A stretch of DNA of 64,000 nucleotides, taken from Sphingobium sp. CR2-8. Its GTDB lineage: Bacteria > Pseudomonadota > Alphaproteobacteria > Sphingomonadales > Sphingomonadaceae. This document shows positions 1 to 7,080 of the stretch, one piece after another (within the stretch, counting starts at the first letter, position 1; each line of letters starts with the position of its first letter). The DNA is taken from positions 2,978,501 to 3,042,500 of the forward strand of contig NZ_JAYKZY010000002.1 of NCBI RefSeq assembly GCF_035818615.1, given 5' to 3'. Both the position numbers and the translations under genes were made by a program. The notes beneath the pieces were generated by a model. That model was given only the letters and a program-made list of their open reading frames with translations. It had not been told where the DNA came from and ran no database searches.

Positions 1-868
1 TGGCCGCAACGGGGAATGACGACCAACTGCTTGTCCTTCACAGCCAGCAGCGCCATGCCCCGTTTGGCATCGCCTTCCACGCTCGCTTCATGATCCTGCG
101 CGCCCCAGAGGAAGAGCGTGGGCGCGGAAATCCTGGGTAGATCGTCGATCGTGCGTTCGTGCGACGCCGGGCGTTGGCTGGCGGGCGGCATCAGCAGGTA
201 GCGATTGTTCAGATCCGTCCATTCGCGCACCAGTTCCGGCGTCACCTTGCTCTTATCCTCCACGTTATGAAGGATGATCTGCCGCCAATATTCGTCCTTG
301 TGATAGCTTTTGTGCGTAGCATCCTCGCCACGGCCTGTTTCAGGGCATCGGAAAATCTGCTGCTGTCCATCACCAGCTTGCCGACGGGCGCATTGCTGTA
401 GATCAGGCCGGTGAGATGGTCGGAATGCAAGGCCGCATAGGCAGCGCCGATCAGGCCAGAGCTGGATGTCGACACCAGAAGGAACCGGCCCAGATTCAGT
501 CGCTGGCGCAGCGCGTCGATGATCGCAAGGTTACGCTCTAACGAGTAATCGGCGGTGGGAGACGGGCCTGAGAGGCCGGCCGGGGGCAGGTCGAAACGGA
601 CGACGCGATACTGTTTTTTCAGACGATCGGCCCACCCGTTCCATTGCCGCAAGCTGCCGAAGGAGCCGTGCAACAGCATGATCGTCGGCCCCTCACCTTC
701 ATCCACATAATGGATGCGCTCGCCATCAAGTTCGACGAATTGCGAAGCTGGCAAAGCATAAAGGGATTTGAGTTCGACATCCGACCGCGCCGTCTGTGCC
801 ATGACTGGGGCAACGATCATCGATATGGCGATTGCAATCAGCGACCTCATCCACCTCTGACGCGTCAT
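1..868 (-). CDS. Secreted alpha/beta hydrolase, partial, with an apparent frameshift
   Basis: Alpha/beta-hydrolase-fold protein whose 3' end runs off the left edge of the window. The start at 868 (MTRQRWMRS) is chosen because a strong GGGGGAGAA ribosome site lies just upstream and the first 25 residues form a signal peptide ending VMAQ. The fold is shown by the oxyanion segment LLHGSFGSLRQWNG, the elbow LVSTSSSGLIGA and the acid segment TLFLWGAQDHE. The elbow has Ser where GxSxG proteins usually have the first Gly. The reading frame breaks at the T-run 308-311 (AAAA on the coding strand): adding one A restores KSYHKDEYWRQ and an intact C-terminal half. The catalytic His would lie beyond base 1. 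Substrate cannot be told from sequence. Confidence 0.75.
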
Positions 869-999
869 CCTATTTTCTCCCCCGCTGAGAAGAACATGCT
901 CGTCCACGGAGTGTGCAAGGCCAGGCGGGATCTTCCATCTGTCCGCTTGCCGGATAGGCTTACGCCTCCGGCAAGCCATCACGCGATTCGCATCGATAG

Positions 1000-1179
1000 T
1001 CACGGGATAGTGCGACATTACGGAAAGTCCCGCAGGCGGCGGACGACGCGGTGTCGCGGTTCCGCGACGCCCACCTCGTCCGACTGCCCGACCCAGGCCA
1101 CGCGCCGCAAGTCGAAGATCCGGCGGCTTTCGAAACCGTGCTGTTGGAAGAACTGGCGCGGACACCTATCGCGCCGTGA
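1000..1179 (+). pseudogene. C-terminal remnant of an alpha/beta hydrolase
   Basis: An open frame of 59 codons lies between an in-frame TAG (997-999) and TGA (1177-1179), without a usable start. The part from about 1057 reads like the end of an alpha/beta hydrolase: FRDAHLVRLPDPGHAPQVED, followed by a helix FETVLLEELA. The GHAPQVEDP segment is the usual surroundings of the catalytic His of this fold. The N-terminal two thirds are missing, so this is most likely the leftover of a deleted gene. It faces the hydrolase at the left edge and is not part of it. Confidence 0.5.
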
Positions 1180-1300
1180 CATGGCTTTAACTCGTTGGTC
1201 GCAGGCATGAGAACGCCGCTTTCGCGAACGTCAAACCGGAAAACGCATCCGCGATGCCTGCCGATCATCCTGCAAAATCATAATAGAATGTGTCCGCCCA

Positions 1301-1328
1301 TTGAAGCCGCGGATATGCCCCCTATATC
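1301..1328 (+). promoter_or_regulatory. Promoter of small RNA copy 1
   Basis: TTGAAG (1301-1306), a 16-base spacer and TATATC (1323-1328) sit directly upstream of the small RNA. The same arrangement, with the same -35 hexamer and the same spacing, precedes the second copy near 20074. Conservation of both boxes while the spacer differs supports a vegetative sigma-70-type promoter. It predicts transcription starting at about 1334. Confidence 0.6.
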
Positions 1329-1333
1329 CGTCC

Positions 1334-1413
1334 TGTCACTCTTTCCCCCCTTTGGAGTGACACCTGAACCTTGGCCCCGCCGTGGAGTTCTCTCCGGCGG
1401 GGTTACTTTTGTT
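1334..1413 (+). ncRNA. C-rich-loop small RNA, copy 1 (cuckoo/suhB-like architecture)
   Basis: A predicted RNA of about 80 bases. Hairpin 1 pairs GTCACTC (1335-1341) with GAGTGAC (1355-1361) and presents a loop containing six C followed by TTTG. A single-stranded linker ending CCTTGG follows. Hairpin 2 pairs CCCCGCCG (1375-1382) with CGGCGGGG (1395-1402) and runs into TTACTTTTGTT, a Rho-independent terminator. A near-identical element sits at 20107-20187. Two hairpins with an anti-Shine-Dalgarno C-rich loop is the layout of the alphaproteobacterial cuckoo/suhB RNAs (CcsR of Rhodobacter, alpha-r14 of rhizobia). Membership of that family is inference; the structure is seen directly. Confidence 0.65.
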
Positions 1414-1579
1414 CAGCCCGTTCCCACCCGCAAAAGCGTCATATCAGCCAAAATATCGCACGCGCATCCAGTCACTGCATCCCCGACGGTTTTGACGCAT
1501 TTTCATTTATCCATCGGACCAAATGGAACAATCTTCCTGCTCAATCGATCTTGCTGTGGGGACGACTAGGATACACATC

Positions 1580-1936
1580 ATGCAAAACGCGCTTGCCCGC
1601 ATCGAACCTGAGCGTCGCGAAAATCCTCGCATAGCGTCCAACGTGCCATGCACGATATTCTGGGCCGGGCTGTATGAATATGCCACGATCCGAAACATTT
1701 CCATCTATGGCGCCCAACTCGAAGGTTTCTGCTTCCCGCCCGTCGGCACGGCCGTCACGATCCTGGTTGATGACGTCGAATTTTGCGCGTCGATCATCTG
1801 GGCCGATGGCGAAAAATGTGGCGTATTGTTGGAGCATGAGGTCGACCCCGCTGCCTTCATTCGCCAACATGCCATCCGGCCTATCGTGGAAAATACGCGC
1901 GATCCCGCTGCGGTGACGCAGGTCCTGTTTTGTTAG
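1580..1936 (+). CDS. PilZ domain protein
   Basis: A 118-residue single-domain protein with the cyclic-di-GMP-binding signature of PilZ: an Arg-rich start (ERRENPR, RxxxR type) and the downstream NISIYGAQLEG, matching the (D/N)xSxxG element. Family knowledge: PilZ proteins bind c-di-GMP and act on motility, exopolysaccharide or secretion partners. I chose the ATG at 1580 because it puts the RxxxR motif near the N-terminus, where it belongs. An in-frame ATG at 1523 would add 19 residues, and neither has a good ribosome site. It stands alone, downstream of the small RNA and convergent with the glutamate-synthase-like gene. A diguanylate cyclase is encoded at 20211 but is not linked to it. Confidence 0.75.
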   Translation: MQNALARIEPERRENPRIASNVPCTIFWAGLYEYATIRNISIYGAQLEGFCFPPVGTAVTILVDDVEFCASIIWADGEKCGVLLEHEVDPAAFIRQHAIRPIVENTRDPAAVTQVLFC

Positions 1937-1990
1937 GCGTCGCGACTATGTTCCAGGCCTGAAAAACCGTTGGGTCTTTCTCGGCAATCA

Positions 1991-3627
1991 TCAGGTTCTG
2001 CGCGCAAAGTTGTTCGGATCAGCGGCCCGCCACCACGCCGCGAGCCGGGCATCGCGCGCGCCTTCGAGCAGTTCTCCGGGCGCAACAAAGGGGTAGATTT
2101 CATCGAAGGAGCGCATTTCCGCGGCATTGATACGCTGACGCAGGCCATCGGGGGTGAATTCGTCCGGTGAGTCCAGGCCCGCCGCAACGACGATGTCATG
2201 CAGCGCATCAAGGGTGGCTCTCTGGAAACGGGCCACCCGCTCCGCCTTTTCCGGCACCACCAGCGCGCGTTGACGGGCGGGCGACTGGGTGGCGACACCG
2301 GTGGGGCAGGTATCGGTATGGCAGCGCATCGACTGCACGCAGCCCAGCGAGAACATGAACGACCGGGCCGCATTGCACCAGTCCGCGCCCAGGGCCGCGT
2401 TCATGGCGATGGATGCGCCCGAGTTGACCTTGCCCGACGCCGCCAGCTTCACCTTGCCTTTCAGGTTTGCGCCGACGAGCGCGTTGCGCGCCAGCATCAA
2501 TCCTTCGCGCAACGGCATGCCGACCCGGTCCGACAATTCGGTGGGAGCGGCCCCGTCCCGCCTTCGGCGCCATCGATCACGATGAAGTCCAGAAGGATGC
2601 CGGTTTCGACCATCGCTTTGACGACCGCGAACAGTTCGTGGGGATAGCCGACGCACAGCTTGATCCCTACCGGCTTGCCCCCGGACAGGTCGCGCATCTG
2701 CGCGGCAAATTCCAGCAGTCCGCGCGGGGTGGAGAAAGCGGTGTGATAGGGTGGGGACAGGCAATCTTCGCCCTGCGGAATATCGCGGATCTTGGCGATC
2801 TCCGCCGTGACCTTGGGACCGGGTAGCAATCCGCCATGCCCGGGTTTTGCGCCTTGGCTAAGCTTGATTTCGGTCATCACGACCGCGTCATGAGCGGCCC
2901 TTTCCCGGAAATGGCCGGGGTCGAAATCGCCCTTCGCATCGCGACACCCGAAATAGCCCGATCCGATTTCCCATACTACGTCGCCGCCATGTTTGAGATG
3001 ATAGGGCGACAGGCCGCCCTCCCCCGTGTCATGATAGAAACCGCCGATCTTCGCGCCGAGATTGAGCGCTTCGATCGCATTGGCGCTGAGCGCGCCGAAG
3101 CTCATCGCCGAGATATTGAGCCGCGCGGCCTGATAGGGCTTGGCGCACTGGTCCGTCCCCACATGGACACGCGTATATTTCTGCGCCTGCCGCGAGGGGG
3201 CCATGGAATGGGGCAGCCATTCATATTCCTCGGAATAGACGTCCAGTTCGGTGCCGAAGGGATGGGTCGACACATCGCCCTTCGCCCGCGCGTAGACGAG
3301 TGCCCGTTCGTCATGGCTGAACGGCCGTCCATCCAGATCGCTTTCCACGATATAGGATCGCAGGAAAGGCCGCAGCCATTCGAAGAACCAGCGAAACCGC
3401 GCCGATACGGGATAGTTGCGGCGCAGCGAGTGGCGGGTCTGGAACAGGTCCAGCAGCGCCAGGCCCAGCAGCGGAACGAACGGAATCAGCAACCACAGAA
3501 GATGCGGATGCCTCAGGCCGATCAGCAGGGACGCGATCGTGCCCACAAGCCCGAAGAGCAACAGCGCGTTGCGGGACAGTGCATGATCGCGAAACAGCGC
3601 GTCGGCGAGCGTGGGCTGGTGGCTCAT
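1991..3627 (-). CDS. FMN-binding glutamate synthase family protein (frameshifted as read)
   Basis: Two N-terminal membrane segments (about residues 20-65) precede a glutamate-synthase-like FMN/Fe-S barrel (NISAMSFGALSANAIEALN, HDTGEGGLSPYH, GQGAKPGHGG-type region). The cluster-binding region near the C-terminus reads GCVQSMRCHTDTCPTGVA. The frame breaks at the C-run 2551-2554; adding one base joins DGAEGGTG to AAPTELSDRVG and gives about 545 residues, normal for the stand-alone family. It lacks the glutaminase domain of GltB and no GltD partner is present, so true glutamate synthase activity is doubtful. The start overlaps the stop of the PoxB-like gene by four bases (ATGA), so the two are probably translated together. 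Confidence 0.8.
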
Positions 3628-5333
3628 GACAGGAGGTTCCGGAGCATGCCCACCACATCCTTGCCGCGACCGCCCAATACCGCCTTGGCCGAATAGAGCG
3701 CCATGCCCGCAACCTGCCCCGCCTGCACATTGGGCGGCATGACCAGTTCGAAACGATCTGTCACGACATCGAGCAGAGCCGGTCCCGGTTCAGCGAGCCA
3801 TGCCTGCACGGCGGCGTCCAGTTCCTCCGCCTTCTCCACCCGGCGTCCCTTAAAGCCGATCGCTTCGGCCACGCGGGCGAAATCGGGATTGATCAGATCG
3901 GTATAGGCGTCGAGCAGCCCCTCCACCTTCTGTTCGATCTCCACGAAGTCGAGCGCGCCATTATTATAGACGACGACCTTGATCGGCAGCTTCTCCTGCA
4001 CCGCCGTCAACAGATCGCCCAGCAGCATGGCGATGCCGCCGTCGCCCGACAGCGAAATCACCTGCCGGTCCGGGAAGGCCGCCTTGGCGCCCAGCGCCTG
4101 CGGCATGGCGTTGGCCATGGTGCCGTGGCTGAGGCTGACGACCGTGCGATTGCGCCCGGTCGACGCGATGTGGCGCAGCGACCAGACCATCGGCGACCCG
4201 CCATCTGCGGTGAACACGGCATCCGGCGCGGCGTGGCGCGATATGGTTTCGGTCAGATATTGGGGATGGATCGCCCCGCCCTTGCCCACCGTGGCATGTT
4301 TGGCCTGGGCCGCCTCCGCCTTGCGATGATGCTCCAGGCAATCCTCCAGAAAAGCGTCGTCCTCGCGCTGAACGATGCGGGGCAGCAGCGCGTTCAGGGT
4401 CGGCTTGATGTCGCCGACCACGCCGATATCGACGGGATGGCGACGACCCAGATGGGTGCCGTCGAGATCGACCTGAAGGATCGTCGCCTTTTCCGGATAA
4501 TATTGCCGCCATGCGAAATCGCAGCCCAGCAGCAGCAGGACATCGCACGACATCAGCGCATGATAACCCGCTTCACTGCCGAAGATGCCGGTCATGCCGA
4601 CGTCGAAGGGATTGTCATGCTCCAGGAAATCCTTCGCGCGCGATGTGCGGGCGACCGGAGCCTTGAGGCGCGCGGCAAGCGCGACGACGCTGTCATGCGC
4701 CAGTTCGCAGCCCGATCCACCATAGATGGCGACGCGCTTGCCGCCGTTGATCGCATCGGCAAGCCGGTCCAGTTCCGTGTCCGAAGGCCGCACGACAGGC
4801 GCGGCGCGATGCACCGCAAAGTCGGGTTCGTCCGGCGCCTTCGCGCTCGACACGTCGGCGGGCACGATCAATATGGCGACGCCGCGTTTCGCGAGCGCGC
4901 TTTGCGCGGCCATCGCCGTCATCCGACGGGCCTGCGCGGGGGTGCGGATTTCCTCGCAAAAGACGCTGCACGAGGCGTAGACGGACTTGAAATCCACCTC
5001 CTGCGGGAAGTCGAAGCCCAGTTCGTCGCGCACGATCTGGCTGGCGATCAGCACGACCGGCGCGCGGTTGCGATGGGATTCGAACAAGCCGTTGATGAAA
5101 TGCAGGCTGCCGGGACCACAGGAGCCCGCACAGGCCGCCAGTTCGCCGGTCAGCATGGCGTCGGCGCCTGCGGCAAAGCCGGCCGCCTCCTCATGCCGGA
5201 CATGCACCCACCGGATATCGCTCTGGCGGATCGCGTCGGTGACATGGTTGAGCGTATCGCCCGGAATACCGTAGCAACGGCGCACACCCGCTGCCTGAAG
5301 CGTATCGATTATGACCTGTGCGACTGTCGTCAT
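3624..5333 (-). CDS. poxB: Thiamine pyrophosphate-dependent pyruvate oxidase-like enzyme
   Basis: A 569-residue protein with the three domains of the pyruvate oxidase / acetolactate synthase family. The N-terminal domain carries the TPP-activating Glu in RHEEAAGFAAG (about residue 48). A central FAD/nucleotide-type domain follows. The C-terminal TPP motif starts at GDGGIAMLLGDLLTA and closes with YNN. The closest remembered pattern is quinone-linked pyruvate dehydrogenase (PoxB), which oxidises pyruvate to acetate and CO2 at the membrane. Its ending (KAVLGGRGKDVVGMLRNLL) resembles the PoxB membrane-binding tail. An acetolactate synthase or another TPP enzyme cannot be excluded. It is the upstream partner of the FMN glutamate-synthase-like gene and lies 97 bases downstream of the FAD oxidoreductase. 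Confidence 0.72.
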   Translation of the reverse strand: MTTVAQVIIDTLQAAGVRRCYGIPGDTLNHVTDAIRQSDIRWVHVRHEEAAGFAAGADAMLTGELAACAGSCGPGSLHFINGLFESHRNRAPVVLIASQIVRDELGFDFPQEVDFKSVYASCSVFCEEIRTPAQARRMTAMAAQSALAKRGVAILIVPADVSSAKAPDEPDFAVHRAAPVVRPSDTELDRLADAINGGKRVAIYGGSGCELAHDSVVALAARLKAPVARTSRAKDFLEHDNPFDVGMTGIFGSEAGYHALMSCDVLLLLGCDFAWRQYYPEKATILQVDLDGTHLGRRHPVDIGVVGDIKPTLNALLPRIVQREDDAFLEDCLEHHRKAEAAQAKHATVGKGGAIHPQYLTETISRHAAPDAVFTADGGSPMVWSLRHIASTGRNRTVVSLSHGTMANAMPQALGAKAAFPDRQVISLSGDGGIAMLLGDLLTAVQEKLPIKVVVYNNGALDFVEIEQKVEGLLDAYTDLINPDFARVAEAIGFKGRRVEKAEELDAAVQAWLAEPGPALLDVVTDRFELVMPPNVQAGQVAGMALYSAKAVLGGRGKDVVGMLRNLLS

Positions 5334-5430
5334 GCGTTGATGTCCTCGTTCGATTTGCGACGGGAACGCACAAGCCCGGCCCTCGGATCATCGATCGGGA
5401 CATCAAGCAGCAATAAAATCCGCCATGGCC

Positions 5431-7080
5431 CTATTTCAGGTCCAATATCTGTCCTTCCGTCAGAAGCTGCCGACGCAACTTGGGATAGGCGACATCCTGC
5501 ACCGACCCGCCATCCGCGATGGCGATGGATGCGGCCGCGGCAGCGGACTGCCCCAATATCATGAAGACAGGCTCCATCCGTATCGATCCATAAGCGATAT
5601 GCGACGCCGACAGGGCCACCGGCACCAGCAAATTGGTGGCATCGGCCCGCTTCGGCACGATCGCGTCGTAGCTTATGGGATAGGCGCGCCCCGGCGTGAC
5701 TTCGATATTGCCTTCGTTGCGCGCGAAGCCCCGGGCATCCACGATCCGGCGGACATTATGTGAATCCATATTATAGGATCCCATGCCAACGGGGCGCAGC
5801 GTGGGCTTGGTCCCGCGCAGATGCGGTTCGGCCATCACGAAGTCCGACAGCATGCGCCGCGCTTCGCGCACGTAAAGTTCGCGTGGCCAATGGCCGTTGC
5901 CGGTAAATTCGTCGCGGCACAGGCCCCAGCGCGACATTTCCGCGCGGGTTTCAGCCGGGACGCCGGGATCATTCGCCATGAACCAGAGCAGCCCCTGCTG
6001 ATAATCCCGATGTTCCTGGACGATCGCCGCGCGTTCGGCGTCGCTCCCTTCGGGATAGCGATAGTTCATGCCGATATTGTCGAAGGAAAACGCCCCGAAA
6101 TTGTTCGTATCGGTCTTGCCATTGGGGATACGGTCGAACTTCTTGAAAAAGTCGCGATAGCCTGTGTCCATATAGCGTTTGAGCAGCGCATATTGGCGCG
6201 GATCATAGCCCGATGGCTTTGGCAGCGGCACCCGATTGGCCGCCACGTCGGTCAGGCACATGCGGAACGTATAGGCCTGGATACGGTCGTCGGCCGTGCC
6301 GTCCGGCGCGATCCTGTCGGCCGTGATCCGGGGTAGCAGACCGCTTTTCGGGTCGCCGGGCACGACATAGGGGTCGACGTCGCGCAGGAACTGATGATTG
6401 GTCGTGTTGGCCATCTGCACGCCGTTCAGCGTCTCGCCATAGGTGGCATTGGCTTCCCGGCCTACAGCGAAATGGACACCTGCCCCGGCCATCAGATCGC
6501 CTTCGTAAGTGGCGTCGATGAACATGCGTCCGGCAAAGCGCTTGCCGGTCCTGGAACGGAAGGCGATGATGCGATGATCCTTGACCTCCACCGCGCCCAC
6601 GCGCCGGTCGATCGGTTGGGACCGCAGGACGGTGACGCCCGCCTCTTTCAGCCAATCCTCATAGATGCGCTCGGCCACTTTCGGCTCGAACTGCCACATC
6701 GCGTCGTCGTCGACGAAATTCTCGGCCTTCGCGGGCCGCTTGGCGAAGGTCCAGGCGGCAGGGTCGTCATAGTGGCGCTTCACCCGGCGATAGAAGTCCA
6801 GCGACAAGCCACCGATCGCGCGATGGCTACCGGTGTCCGACCAGCCCAGACCGTTGGTCGTCATGCCGCCCACATAATCGTCGCGGCAGACCAGCAGCAC
6901 CGACCGTTTGAGCCGTCGCCCCTCGATCGCGGCGATGACGCCGGACGAAGTGCAGCCATAGATGACGATGTCCGCCGCTGTCTTCGCGTCGCTTGCCTTG
7001 TCCTGCGCGCTGGCGCCGCCTGTCAGCAGCAGGGCGGCGGCGATCAGCGGCCGGGCGATGCTCTTTGCTTTTTCCATCAT
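5431..7080 (-). CDS. Exported FAD-dependent oxidoreductase (FAD_oxidored family)
   Basis: A 549-residue protein with a signal peptide (cleavage near GGASAQD). An N-terminal dinucleotide fold, DIVIYGCTSSGVIAAIEG, is followed by DDYVGGMTTNGLGWSD, typical of the PF12831 flavoproteins that often accompany carbohydrate-uptake genes. Later segments such as MFIDATYEGDLMAGAGVHF fit the same family. The substrate is unknown. Its ATG overlaps the receptor stop codon (TGATG at 7082-7078), so it is translationally coupled to the TonB-dependent receptor. This makes it a likely enzyme for the ligand that receptor imports. The periplasmic location is inferred from the signal peptide. Confidence 0.75.
   Translation of the reverse strand: MMEKAKSIARPLIAAALLLTGGASAQDKASDAKTAADIVIYGCTSSGVIAAIEGRRLKRSVLLVCRDDYVGGMTTNGLGWSDTGSHRAIGGLSLDFYRRVKRHYDDPAAWTFAKRPAKAENFVDDDAMWQFEPKVAERIYEDWLKEAGVTVLRSQPIDRRVGAVEVKDHRIIAFRSRTGKRFAGRMFIDATYEGDLMAGAGVHFAVGREANATYGETLNGVQMANTTNHQFLRDVDPYVVPGDPKSGLLPRITADRIAPDGTADDRIQAYTFRMCLTDVAANRVPLPKPSGYDPRQYALLKRYMDTGYRDFFKKFDRIPNGKTDTNNFGAFSFDNIGMNYRYPEGSDAERAAIVQEHRDYQQGLLWFMANDPGVPAETRAEMSRWGLCRDEFTGNGHWPRELYVREARRMLSDFVMAEPHLRGTKPTLRPVGMGSYNMDSHNVRRIVDARGFARNEGNIEVTPGRAYPISYDAIVPKRADATNLLVPVALSASHIAYGSIRMEPVFMILGQSAAAAASIAIADGGSVQDVAYPKLRRQLLTEGQILDLK

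Larger units (their letters stand above)
869..1579. other. Gene-poor stretch between hydrolase and PilZ genes
   Basis: About 700 bases with no intact protein gene that I can support. It holds a hydrolase C-terminal remnant (1000-1179, plus), a promoter (1301-1328) and a small-RNA gene (about 1334-1413), each listed separately. The bases 869-999 and 1180-1300 show nothing recognisable. Bases 1414-1579 form the leader of the PilZ gene. Longer open frames across this stretch have neither family resemblance nor ribosome sites. Confidence 0.5.
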
